A stretch of 64,000 bases of DNA from the IMG/VR virus record IMGVR_UViG_3300023184_000107, positions 1 through 64,000 of that record; one strand, written 5' to 3'. This document shows, in pieces, positions 22,568 to 29,174 of the stretch. The translations under genes were made by a program, and so were the position numbers. Position 1 is the first letter of the stretch. Every line of letters starts with the position of its first letter. Under the pieces are notes generated by a model. That model ran no database searches, was not told the DNA's origin, and was given only the letters and a program-made list of their open reading frames with translations. The stretch comes from a virus.

Positions 22568-22955
22568 TGTCCGTGTGTAGACTACATCTAGTTTTAATCC
22601 AACCGTGACCACCCGTAGTGCCAGGAGCACCACACGTTTCACAGGTTACTGCACTCATGCCTTCAGCCACACGCACCATGCCATCAACAACGTCATCTCC
22701 GCCAGTGTAGTAGAACCTGAGCGTACCAAACTTCTCTTTGACCTGATCCAGTGTGACTTGTGCTACAACTTCTTCTTTTTTATTCTTCCAATCAATGTGA
22801 TGTTGGATATTGCCCATAAGCTGATCCAGGATATTGAACCAACCATCCCCACAATCAAAGCCCCAGCACATGCAGGTTTCTGTCATGGCCAGGTTTCTAT
22901 TAACCATCATTTTGGGATATCTAGTGCACAGCAGCTCGTCTAGTAGAGTTTTCAT
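22557..22955 (-). CDS. Conserved phage protein with C-terminal zinc ribbon
   Basis: 132 residues. MCWGFDCGDGWFNILDQLM, VKEKFGTLRFYYTGGDD and a terminal CETCGAPG...RCSLH metal-binding pair form a pattern repeated in many phage proteins of unknown role. It overlaps thyX and the next gene. Confidence 0.75.
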   Translation of the reverse strand: MKTLLDELLCTRYPKMMVNRNLAMTETCMCWGFDCGDGWFNILDQLMGNIQHHIDWKNKKEEVVAQVTLDQVKEKFGTLRFYYTGGDDVVDGMVRVAEGMSAVTCETCGAPGTTGGHGWIKTRCSLHTDNDD

Positions 22956-23233
22956 ATCTTAGGTGTTTTAAATATTGCTGGGTTATCTTCCGCAAATGCA
23001 ATTAGTGCATGTGTCATAAATTTAACCTGTTCTTCAGTCATTTTTAGGTTGTAGGCATCACTTAGGATATGCAACACTTCGTGCCATAGCGCAATCTTTT
23101 GAGTCTGATCAGTAAAGTGATCACCAATCCAGATCTCTTGATCATTAAATCGTGCAAGGCCAATAGTGCCCTGCATTTCTTGTGCTGTTTTATACAGCAC
23201 AGTGTATGTTAATCCACAAATTTTTAATTGCAT
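22952..23233 (-). CDS. Putative small zinc-metallopeptidase
   Basis: 93 residues with ALWHEVLHILSDAYN, an HExxH zinc motif in a helix, preceded by a beta strand (IWIGD). Length and motif recall minimal ImmA/IrrE-like or gluzincin cores. No third ligand can be fixed by eye. Activity is inferred. Confidence 0.6.
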   Translation of the reverse strand: MQLKICGLTYTVLYKTAQEMQGTIGLARFNDQEIWIGDHFTDQTQKIALWHEVLHILSDAYNLKMTEEQVKFMTHALIAFAEDNPAIFKTPKI

Positions 23234-23245
23234 AGTGTTGTCTTT

Positions 23246-24070
23246 TTAAAATCGCAGTAACTCTTCTAGTGTATAGACGTTGTTCATGTAGGGTGATATG
23301 TCATCTAATACACTTATTGCCAAGTCACCCTTTCTTCTGGGGCCATGTTTTACCTGAAATTCCACATTGTTTACCTGCTTGAATAGCTCAACAATATGTC
23401 TAACTGAACGTCCTATACCATGCCCTAAACATTCCGTTTGATTGCTGGGCTTCTCAATGGCAGTACGTAATGCACTACATATCTCATTTACATGAACATA
23501 GTCACGAAAACAGGTTCCGTCAAGGGTTTCATAGTCAGTACCAAAAACAGTAAACTCACCCGTGTGTTTTGCACGCATTAAGTTATACATCAATCCATCT
23601 GGATTGGTTGGCGCAAAACCACTACTACCAATAACATTGTAGAATCTAAACGTAGTGTAATCTTGCTGATTACGTGCAGTACAGTATTCATGCACAACAT
23701 CTTCCGCAGCACGTTTACTGATACCATAAGCGCTTTCACAATCTTGTGCTGCACCTGTGCTAGCAAAGATAAAGTTCTGGGTTTTTATACCGTTCAGAAC
23801 ATTCATTGTGCCTATTAAGTTGGTATTATAGTATAGTGAGGGATTACGCTCACTGTCACCTACATTAACTAGTGCTGCTAAGTGTATGACCGCATCAAAT
23901 TCAACATCAATGGTGAATACTCTACGAATATCAACATTATACCAGTCCCTAAGCTGATCTGTCTGTGGCACTGCAACATCTAATCCATATACATCATATG
24001 AATCCTCTAGCATTTTAGATAGGTGTGAGCCTATATATCCACTATTACCGGTAATTAGTATTTTTTTCAT
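23246..24070 (-). CDS. NAD-dependent epimerase/dehydratase (GalE-like SDR)
   Basis: 274 residues from ATG 24070. Rossmann motif LITGNSGYIGSHL at 4-16; Ser/Thr then YGISKRAAED (catalytic YxxxK) near 130-140; extended-SDR motifs AALVNVGDSERNP and FRFYNVIGSSG. Probably acts on a nucleotide sugar such as UDP-glucose. With the two glycosyltransferases (10680, 37811) it suggests sugar modification of virions, DNA or the host surface. Confidence 0.88.
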   Translation of the reverse strand: MKKILITGNSGYIGSHLSKMLEDSYDVYGLDVAVPQTDQLRDWYNVDIRRVFTIDVEFDAVIHLAALVNVGDSERNPSLYYNTNLIGTMNVLNGIKTQNFIFASTGAAQDCESAYGISKRAAEDVVHEYCTARNQQDYTTFRFYNVIGSSGFAPTNPDGLMYNLMRAKHTGEFTVFGTDYETLDGTCFRDYVHVNEICSALRTAIEKPSNQTECLGHGIGRSVRHIVELFKQVNNVEFQVKHGPRRKGDLAISVLDDISPYMNNVYTLEELLRF

Positions 24071-24294
24071 TGCGGTGAGTTTGCGTGCAATTGGTTTAGC
24101 TGTTGCACAATGTATTGAGTTGATTCTGTTACCTCCCAGGTACCATGTGGAGGGCAAAAGATAAAACTAACATCTTGCCACACACCTGGGTCTCGCTCAA
24201 TTGCAGCAGTATGTACGGTAGCAATTAGGCTTGTATTAATTGCAATTTTAGCACCTGTATGAAGTACAGAAGCATTAGTTAGTGTAATAAACAT
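24067..24294 (-). CDS. Hypothetical protein (75 aa)
   Basis: Starts MFITLTNASVLHTGAKIAIN, a pattern seen in small phage proteins with a beta-rich fold. Overlaps the epimerase start by 4 bp (ATGA). No known domain. Confidence 0.6.
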   Translation of the reverse strand: MFITLTNASVLHTGAKIAINTSLIATVHTAAIERDPGVWQDVSFIFCPPHGTWEVTESTQYIVQQLNQLHANSPQ

Positions 24295-24458
24295 TGTTGT
24301 AATCTCTCAATTTCGTTGGCAGCTTCTTCTAGGATATCTGCTATTCTGTCTGGACGGCCCTCTTGCACACTCTTACGAGTAGCAATCTGTCGGCGAATTT
24401 CTGCTCGCATACGTAATCGGTATACCAGGCTTTGTTCTGCTGTAAATGGTGTAGTCAT
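24279..24458 (-). CDS. Small helical phage protein (59 aa)
   Basis: MTTPFTAEQSLVYRLRMRAE, then IRRQI...RPDRIADILEEAANEIERLQ. Strongly charged helix, overlapping both neighbours. This type of ORF recurs in phage early regions; function unknown. Confidence 0.6.
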   Translation of the reverse strand: MTTPFTAEQSLVYRLRMRAEIRRQIATRKSVQEGRPDRIADILEEAANEIERLQQCLLH

Positions 24459-24550
24459 GGTGTTGTTGTTCTAGTATCTGTGTTACTGCGGTATGCCATG
24501 TAAAATATGCCTGTTACAAATCCCAATAACAATCCCCAAAAGAAACTCAT
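24455..24550 (-). CDS. 31-residue membrane peptide
   Basis: MSFFWGLLLGFVTGIFYMAY followed by a polar tail. Single transmembrane helix; ATGA overlaps on both sides show translational coupling. Confidence 0.45.
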   Translation of the reverse strand: MSFFWGLLLGFVTGIFYMAYRSNTDTRTTTP

Positions 24551-24774
24551 GGTTCAACTCCAAAATGTTTTCTAATCTCTAGAATAGGATGTAAGTATTC
24601 TTCGCCCGGTCTGCTCATTCTAACAGTGTAAGGAGCAATAATATCAATACATTCCTGCACAATCAACTCGGCGAACTTTTCAACACTCTCAAGTATTTTT
24701 AACCCACCACGACCGTCATCAGATCCATTCCATTGTTGAGATTCTTCCCACAGTTGTTTAGTTCGTTCGTTCAT
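24547..24774 (-). CDS. Conserved hypothetical, paralogue of 24771
   Basis: 75 residues: MNERTKQLWEESQQW, VEKFAELIVQECIDII, ILEIRKHFGVEP. The same frame (MN.R..EL.E.., FA.LIVQEC, I.EHFGVE) recurs in the adjacent gene and in many phages, often in tandem copies. Confidence 0.7.
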   Translation of the reverse strand: MNERTKQLWEESQQWNGSDDGRGGLKILESVEKFAELIVQECIDIIAPYTVRMSRPGEEYLHPILEIRKHFGVEP

Positions 24775-24989
24775 TCTTCAACTCCAAAGTGTTCTTTAAT
24801 CGCTCTGGAACAATCGTGTGTTCCTCTTGACCATTCTGAACTAATCTTATGATCTAATAGTAAATCACAATGATTGGCACATTCCTGCACAATCAACTGG
24901 GCGAACAGTTCCTTATCGAAGAACGATGAATCATTCTGTCGATCATAGATATAAGACTTCTCGACAAGTTCACGAATTCGTTTGTTCAT
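24771..24989 (-). CDS. Conserved hypothetical, paralogue of 24547
   Basis: 72 residues: MNKRIRELVEKSYIYD, ELFAQLIVQECANHCD, RAIKEHFGVEE. Tandem duplication partner of 24547; ATGA coupling. Unknown function. Confidence 0.7.
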   Translation of the reverse strand: MNKRIRELVEKSYIYDRQNDSSFFDKELFAQLIVQECANHCDLLLDHKISSEWSRGTHDCSRAIKEHFGVEE

Positions 24990-25309
24990 GCTACTATCCA
25001 GTCTATGGTTTCTCGAATTTCAACAGTTTCATAACCATCGTATTCCTGGATACGGAAATGAGTACCTGCAGGAATCCACACAACCTTTAGGTCTTCGGCA
25101 CCGCCGTAGAAGTGGTTGTTGCCATACACTGTTTCACAGTACAGCTCTATGGTTTTTGCAGAGGTATTTGACTGTACCATATCCACCACCTGTGGGTCGT
25201 ACAGCAGCTGTTCTACATAGTGCCAGGAATACCAGCCGGCCCCATGGTAAGGCGAGAACAGAACAGCTACCATTCCATCTCTAAGTTTCTTGTGCATTGC
25301 TAGCTCCAT
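24986..25309 (-). CDS. Conserved phage hypothetical protein
   Basis: 107 residues; MHKKLRDGMVAVLFSPYHGA, GWYSWH, then IELYCETVYGNNHFYGGAEDLKVVWIPAGT and RIQEYDGYE. The Y-G-A/AEDLxVxWIPxGTxFRIxEYDG pattern is common among phage proteins of unknown role. A second start at 25297 is possible. Confidence 0.65.
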   Translation of the reverse strand: MELAMHKKLRDGMVAVLFSPYHGAGWYSWHYVEQLLYDPQVVDMVQSNTSAKTIELYCETVYGNNHFYGGAEDLKVVWIPAGTHFRIQEYDGYETVEIRETIDWIVA

Positions 25310-25428
25310 ATACTAATAAAAAAGTGTGTAAATATACCATACAAGAGAAGTGGCAGTATAAGTAACCAGACTGCAGCTAGAGCCACAAAAACTGGCAGCA
25401 TTAACACAAACTTAATAAATTTAAACAT
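25300..25428 (-). CDS. 42-residue membrane protein near the endolysin
   Basis: Two hydrophobic stretches (FVLMLPVFVALAAVWLLIL and LLLYGIFTHFFISIW) with a basic N-terminus MFKFIKF. Located two genes from the endolysin, so a holin-like or accessory role is conceivable but unproven. Confidence 0.5.
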   Translation of the reverse strand: MFKFIKFVLMLPVFVALAAVWLLILPLLLYGIFTHFFISIWS

Positions 25429-25442
25429 AGCGCTATTATAAC

Positions 25443-25490
25443 AAAAAATAGGGTCAACAGCAAGATAGAATTTATCGTGCTGCTGACCCT
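25443..25490 (-). terminator. Leftward terminator after the endolysin
   Basis: AGGGTCAGCAGCA / TGCTGTTGACCCT stem followed on the minus strand by ATTTTTTG. One arm contains the variant 12-mer GACCCTAAACTG. Confidence 0.85.
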
Positions 25491-25917
25491 AAACTGCATA
25501 AAACACATGATTTTTAATAGTCATGGTCCACCTTAAATGCCATTTTGGATGTACTGATGTATTATGGTAGTGTGTGGCATCAATTCGTGGCAGGTTATAT
25601 GCCCTAACTGACGCATCTAGGCTATTTTGCCAGTCTGACCACACAATCTTAGTGTTATGTTTAGTGCTGGTCCAACTAAACTGATAGGGTTGATATACTA
25701 CCCTGCAAATAGTCTTTGGGTAGTTAGCATGATCTACACGATTAAGTACTACCTGGGCCACAGCAATCTGACCCTCTACTGGCTCACCTCGGGCCTCATA
25801 GTACGTGTTCTTGACCAGGCAGTTCAGCTGGGTCAGGCTCGGCAACAGGTATGCTGCTGGCTGCTGCACTAGGCTGGGTATCAACAGCACTGGCACTAGC
25901 AATAGTTTTAGTTGCAT
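25489..25917 (-). CDS. SleB-type cell-wall hydrolase (endolysin)
   Basis: 142 residues. Hydrophobic N-terminus (LKLLLVPVLLIPSLV) serves as signal or anchor. The catalytic domain has NTYYEARGEPVEGQIAVAQV with the presumed Glu, VLNRVDHANYPKTICRVVYQ, and QFSW. This is the SleB/Hydrolase_2 fold, a lytic transglycosylase or amidase acting on peptidoglycan. The signal suggests export by the host Sec system. Confidence 0.85.
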   Translation of the reverse strand: MQLKLLLVPVLLIPSLVQQPAAYLLPSLTQLNCLVKNTYYEARGEPVEGQIAVAQVVLNRVDHANYPKTICRVVYQPYQFSWTSTKHNTKIVWSDWQNSLDASVRAYNLPRIDATHYHNTSVHPKWHLRWTMTIKNHVFYAV

Positions 25918-26179
25918 TTTCTAGCTCCTGTTTAAGACTAGTTATACTGGACTCATAGTTAGTTTTTTCAATACATAAACGCTCTAGGTCTTCCAGCAAT
26001 TGTGTAATCTGTTGCTGCTGATTAACCATGATTTGTTGATTAGCAACATTTTGATTATTGAGTTCACTTAGAGTTTTAGCTGCTCGAATCTGCGTAGCTG
26101 TGGCTGGATGCTGAATTTGCACACCACCATCCTTAAACTCTGTCTGACCTGCCAGCAACACATTAATTAAATTTTGCAC
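25796..26179 (-). CDS. Coiled-coil hypothetical protein
   Basis: 127 residues: Gln-rich helix (NQQIMVNQQQQITQLLEDLE), coiled coil to residue 95, and an Ala/Pro/Ser-rich tail. It overlaps the endolysin by 122 bp in another frame, unusually long. First gene of the leftward operon, with a good RBS (AGGAG). May be a lysis regulator or unrelated. Confidence 0.6.
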   Translation of the reverse strand: MQNLINVLLAGQTEFKDGGVQIQHPATATQIRAAKTLSELNNQNVANQQIMVNQQQQITQLLEDLERLCIEKTNYESSITSLKQELENATKTIASASAVDTQPSAAASSIPVAEPDPAELPGQEHVL

Positions 26180-26202
26180 AGTTTCTCCTGAAATAGTTAG
26201 TT

Positions 26203-26231
26203 ATTATATCATAAACACCACTACAATACAA
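26203..26231 (-). promoter_or_regulatory. Leftward promoter for the 26179-20483 operon
   Basis: Minus-strand TTGTAT, 17-bp spacer, TATAAT; preceded by AAATTTTAGTC, the same family as the rightward promoters. Confidence 0.8.
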
Positions 26232-26277
26232 GACTAAAATTTTTAATGCCTGTGCGCCAGCAACAAAAATACTGGCA

Positions 26278-26306
26278 TTGACACAGCCTGGTCAGCATGG
26301 TATAAT
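26278..26306 (+). promoter_or_regulatory. Rightward consensus promoter
   Basis: TTGACA, 17-bp spacer, TATAAT: perfect sigma70 consensus, divergent from 26203-26231. Confidence 0.9.
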
Positions 26307-26326
26307 AGCTGTAAACGGAGGCATCT

Positions 26327-26548
26327 ATGAGTCTTTTACAGCACAGTTACGTTACAGAATTAGAGTTACTAATCTTAGATGTACTATTGCCAGTCTATGA
26401 AAAATACAATAAGTCAAAAGGCATATTAAATGGATTAAATGCTATAAATCCCAGACTACTGCGTCAGATCACCAAGACTCAAAAACTTCCAGCACTGTTA
26501 CGTGCTAAAGAAAAACAAACTTGTGCCACGGTCACAAAACTGCTATAA
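26327..26548 (+). CDS. Hypothetical protein (73 aa)
   Basis: Helical basic protein (LELLILDVLLPVYEKYNKSKG, LRQITKTQKLPALLRAKEKQ). Very good GGAGG site. First gene after the consensus promoter, so probably early; function unknown. Confidence 0.65.
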   Translation: MSLLQHSYVTELELLILDVLLPVYEKYNKSKGILNGLNAINPRLLRQITKTQKLPALLRAKEKQTCATVTKLL

Positions 26549-26574
26549 TATTTACTTAACAATGCACTATCGCC

Positions 26575-27015
26575 ATGAATACAGCAACTAACCCAGAATT
26601 TTGGCTTGGAAAAGCCTCAAGCACTATACACTGTAATAAACAATTACAGGAACTGTTTGCAGAAACTGATTCTGCCAAAGTGCCTAAGCCCAAACAAGCT
26701 GTACGATTTGACTCTGGCAAAACCAACTGGAGTTTAATGCCATTTGAGGCACTAGAAGAGATCAATCGGGTTTTAGAGTTTGGTGCCAACAAGTACGCTG
26801 CCTGGAATTTTACAGAACATGGTGGCATGAACCACTCGCGTGTTCTTAACAGCTGCGTCAGACACATTTTTAGCTATATGCGGGGTCAAGACCTGGACCC
26901 AGAATCTGGCCTTAGCCACTTGGCACACGCAGGATGTAATATCCTGTTCCTACTATACTACAAGAAATACCCCAAAGTGTTTACAAAAGATGACAGACAC
27001 GTACGCGAAACTTAA
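26575..27015 (+). CDS. DUF5664 dATP/dGTP diphosphohydrolase-like
   Basis: 146 residues. RFDSGKTNWSLMPFEALEEI at 44-63 then FGANKYAAWNF and HIFSYMRGQDLDPESGLSHL are the hallmarks of DUF5664, a MazG-like all-alpha fold. Related phage enzymes (MazZ) hydrolyse purine dNTPs to monophosphates. No PurZ or DpoZ is present here, so a role in 2-aminoadenine synthesis is not supported; nucleotide pool control is likelier. Confidence 0.75.
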   Translation: MNTATNPEFWLGKASSTIHCNKQLQELFAETDSAKVPKPKQAVRFDSGKTNWSLMPFEALEEINRVLEFGANKYAAWNFTEHGGMNHSRVLNSCVRHIFSYMRGQDLDPESGLSHLAHAGCNILFLLYYKKYPKVFTKDDRHVRET

Positions 27016-27205
27016 CCATAGTTTACATCGTACTAGAGACAGTTTAGTTGATGCCTGCTATGTATTAGGCTTAAACCCAGAATTGTTTGACCTCAGCAGC
27101 CTTAGTGTTACACAATGTGCAGACTGCAGTGTGTGGGAAACCCATAACAATATTGTTGGTGATGTATGTGTATTTTGCCACAATATGCCAGACCTAAGAT
27201 TTTAG
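26990..27205 (+). CDS. Small zinc-ribbon protein
   Basis: 71 residues from ATG 26990 (MTDTYAKLNHSLHRTRD). CADC and CVFC pairs about 23 residues apart form a probable zinc ribbon. Overlaps the previous gene by 26 bp. Unknown role. Confidence 0.6.
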   Translation: MTDTYAKLNHSLHRTRDSLVDACYVLGLNPELFDLSSLSVTQCADCSVWETHNNIVGDVCVFCHNMPDLRF

Positions 27206-27206
27206 T

Positions 27207-27398
27207 ATGACCAAGATTACTGATCAAAACAATGTGTTGTACCGGCAAATGCTGGTCAACAACCTAGACCGCAGACATGACGCACTTAGACTAGAAGAAA
27301 TACAGATTCGTGAATCACTTAAACGCAATGAAGTTGCCAGGCTAGAACTAAATCGTTACATGAATCGCGCAGGACAACAACTAGATAAATTAGCATGA
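27207..27398 (+). CDS. Coiled-coil hypothetical protein (63 aa)
   Basis: Almost wholly a charged helix (DALRLEEIQIRESLKRNEVA, RLELNRYM). ATGA overlap with the next gene. Unknown function. Confidence 0.6.
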   Translation: MTKITDQNNVLYRQMLVNNLDRRHDALRLEEIQIRESLKRNEVARLELNRYMNRAGQQLDKLA

Positions 27399-27835
27399 AT
27401 AACTCAACTTTTCAAACAGGAACAAAAAATGACGCAATCTTTAGTGCAAATGCTCCCTATAGTAATCCCTACCAGGGTACTAATAGTCGTTGGTTGTTTG
27501 TGTGTAGTGCTGGCCTCCTGCGCAGCCCAACCGGTGCCAGTTTAGCTGCTCAATACAAAATTAATGCCCGTAGTTGTGGCAGCAATTTTGACTATGCACT
27601 AATTCCTTGCAGTGCTAACCTAATTAATTGGGCTGACAAAATAATATTTGTTAACGCACAAAACTTGTGGCAGCTACAAGATAACTTTGTGGGGCACTCG
27701 GACTTGCTAACTCAAATCACAGAAAAGCAAATAGTCATGAACATTCCAGACAATTTTGACTATATGGATGGTCAGTTAGTAAGATATTTTAAAACTCATT
27801 TGTTTGAACCCTACGGCCCTGTTACCACAAACTAG
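27395..27835 (+). CDS. Low-molecular-weight tyrosine-phosphatase-like protein
   Basis: 146 residues. WLFVCSAGLLRSPTGASLA at about 33-51 is the CX5R(S) phosphate loop; ADKIIFVNAQN near 80 corresponds to the next strand. A C-terminal DPY-type aspartate is not clear (MNIPDNFDYMD may supply it). Such proteins act on phosphotyrosine or arsenate; the phage substrate is unknown. Confidence 0.7.
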   Translation: MNNSTFQTGTKNDAIFSANAPYSNPYQGTNSRWLFVCSAGLLRSPTGASLAAQYKINARSCGSNFDYALIPCSANLINWADKIIFVNAQNLWQLQDNFVGHSDLLTQITEKQIVMNIPDNFDYMDGQLVRYFKTHLFEPYGPVTTN

Positions 27836-27843
27836 AACACCGT

Positions 27844-27918
27844 CGGCGATTAGTACAATGGACAGTGCAAGGGTCTTCTAAGCCCTTAATGCTGGTTCGA
27901 TTCCAGCATCGCCGACCA
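27844..27918 (+). tRNA. tRNA-Arg(TCT)
   Basis: Acceptor CGGCGAT/ATCGCCG, anticodon loop CTTCTAA in an AGGGT/GCCCT stem, T-arm GCTGG-TTCGATT-CCAGC, encoded CCA. Reads AGA. Confidence 0.95.
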
Positions 27919-27928
27919 AAATATTGAC

Positions 27929-27957
27929 TTGATTGTGTGTGTCAAACGAGTTATAAT
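27929..27957 (+). promoter_or_regulatory. Rightward promoter
   Basis: ACTTGATT, 17-bp spacer, TATAAT. Confidence 0.8.
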
Positions 27958-27976
27958 TATCTTTTAAAGGAAGAAT

Positions 27977-28174
27977 ATGGCTGGATATACCAAGGAATTC
28001 TTAGTTGATGCCTATGTTAGCAGATACGAAAATGTAACAGTCAATGTGTCACAACTGCGTGAGCAGGCTGTCAAGCACTATGACTTAGTAGGTCGTGATC
28101 AGTTTCGTGTAAGTGCATCACTAGATGCTGCAGAGATCAAGAAATTTAAACTTGCTACTGGACGTAAATCGTAG
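27977..28174 (+). CDS. Hypothetical protein (65 aa)
   Basis: Starts MAGYTKEFLVDAYVSRYENV after AAAGGAAG; basic and helical. Its own promoter precedes it and a second promoter for a small RNA is embedded in its 3' end (28152-28180). Unknown function. Confidence 0.65.
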   Translation: MAGYTKEFLVDAYVSRYENVTVNVSQLREQAVKHYDLVGRDQFRVSASLDAAEIKKFKLATGRKS

Positions 28175-28180
28175 TATAAT
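28152..28180 (+). promoter_or_regulatory. Promoter of structured RNA 1
   Basis: AAATTTAAACTTGCTA, 17-bp spacer, TATAAT; matches the phage consensus and points into the non-coding stretch that follows. Confidence 0.75.
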
Positions 28181-28186
28181 TAGTGT

Positions 28187-28386
28187 TGTTTAGCAGTAGA
28201 CAACATTTTAAAAAGTTGCCAAGGCCATTTGCCGTGGCTAGAATTGTAAATAGGTCAGCAAAGACCACCTGGTCACGTGGTAATTCAGAATAGGTAAAGC
28301 GGCAGACTTTACAGAAATGCCCAACCCATTAATTCCAGGGGTAACTAGTTGACTTAGGTATAGTTCGTTTGACAACTTTTTAAAAT
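28187..28386 (+). ncRNA. Structured RNA 1 (about 200 nt), unknown
   Basis: No ORF. A short hairpin GTTGT/ACAAC near the expected start is followed by a domain closed by a perfect 14-bp stem (ATTTTAAAAAGTTG 28205-28218 with 28373-28386). Inside are GGTC/GACC, ACCAC/GTGGT and GTAAAG/CTTTAC hairpins. A dedicated promoter precedes it. No known RNA family recognised. Confidence 0.6.
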
Positions 28387-28392
28387 ATTGAC

Positions 28393-28421
28393 TTGAATTG
28401 TGTACTAAAACAATTTATAAT
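28393..28421 (+). promoter_or_regulatory. Promoter of structured RNA 2
   Basis: ACTTGAAT, 17-bp spacer, TATAAT; the expected transcription start (about 28428) falls on the first bases of the stem that closes RNA 2. Confidence 0.8.
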
Positions 28422-28425
28422 AATT

Positions 28426-28585
28426 ACTTAGACAGACAGAATAAGACACACCGGCTCTGACCGCAAATATAAAGCTAATACAGAAGCATCAGGTTCGTGT
28501 AAGATTCTCGCAGTGCGTTGTTAGTGTAAAACGAGAGGACTAACATAAAATGAGGATTGCGACCCTCATTACGCTCAGTCTAAGT
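28426..28585 (+). ncRNA. Structured RNA 2 (about 160 nt), unknown
   Basis: Closed by ACTTAGACAGA / TCAGTCTAAGT (10 of 11 paired). Contains ATGAGG/CCTCAT and TTAGT/ACTAA hairpins. No ORF. The following 120 nt (28586-28704) hold further hairpins (TGTTAC/GTAACA) up to tRNA-Glu, so transcript may continue into the tRNA. Confidence 0.6.
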
Positions 28586-28704
28586 ATATTCGGGTGGAAA
28601 GTGGTTTGGCTGCACAAATACTTCCTTAATTGTTACAAACGAAATCGCCTAGTAACAGCCCCGAGCAGGACTACAGGTCAAGAAAATTTAAGTAAAAGTA
28701 ATAA

Positions 28705-28780
28705 GGATCTATCGTCTAACGGTTAGGACGGCACTCTTTCACAGTGCAAACGAGGGGTTCGATTCCCCCTAGATCTACCA
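28705..28780 (+). tRNA. tRNA-Glu(TTC)
   Basis: Acceptor GGATCTA/TAGATCT, loop CTTTCAC in GCACT/AGTGC, T-loop TTCGATT, encoded CCA. Confidence 0.95.
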
Positions 28781-28785
28781 ACAAA

Positions 28786-28797
28786 GACCCTAAGCTG
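28786..28797 (+). repeat. 12-mer GACCCTAAGCTG after tRNA-Glu
   Basis: Exact copy of the phage-wide 12-mer, 5 bp after the tRNA. The following 120 bp to tRNA-Tyr have hairpins (GTGGC/GCCAC) and no gene. Confidence 0.8.
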
Positions 28798-28921
28798 TAG
28801 TGGCTGTTACAGGCCACAGTAAATGCAGGTTACCTGCTGCGGCAGCTTTAAACCATTCTGATGATGGCTCTGGTCAAGCCGAAACCCCAACTAATGCGTT
28901 TACGCTAAGTTGCGGGTAAAT

Positions 28922-29007
28922 GGATGTATATACCGTTAAGGAGGCGGTTCCGGCTGTAACCCGGACGTGGCGACACTCTGTTGGATCGTTCCCAACTGCA
29001 TCCACCA
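28922..29007 (+). tRNA. tRNA-Tyr(GTA)
   Basis: Acceptor GGATGTA/TGCATCC, anticodon loop CTGTAAC in TCCGG/CCGGA, long variable arm as expected for Tyr, encoded CCA. The T-loop is ATCGTTC rather than TTCRANY, an oddity. Confidence 0.85.
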
Positions 29008-29153
29008 TTAATTAAGTATCATCAAGGTAACGTGCTAAGACGTTAGCACTATACGGGTCAAAGCTGCCGGCGACTGATCCTGACATAACTGCATCGGCAT
29101 TGAGCCAGTTTAGCGACTATCTCAGAATTTGCACGATGATACTTAATTAATGG
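29005..29153 (+). ncRNA. CCA-sequestering stem-loop after tRNA-Tyr
   Basis: A 19-bp perfect inverted repeat: CCATTAATTAAGTATCATC (29005-29023) with 29135-29153. The left arm begins with the encoded CCA of tRNA-Tyr. The 111-nt interior has GTGCTAA/TTAGCAC and GCCG/CGGC hairpins. It precedes uvsE. Member of the family at 32103, 33477 and 40323. Confidence 0.65.
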
Positions 29154-29174
29154 TTACAATAAATACCCTACTAT

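Noticed and set aside
22605-22943. 112-residue rightward ORF
   Set aside because: Antisense to the conserved zinc-ribbon protein gene at 22557.
26575-27015. MazZ-type evidence for 2-aminoadenine (Z) genome
   Set aside because: The DUF5664 enzyme alone is not enough; PurZ and DpoZ-type polymerase are not present in the window.
28205-28386. 6S RNA
   Set aside because: Length and a long closing stem fit, but there is no large central bubble with promoter-like sequence and the interior folds into several separate hairpins.
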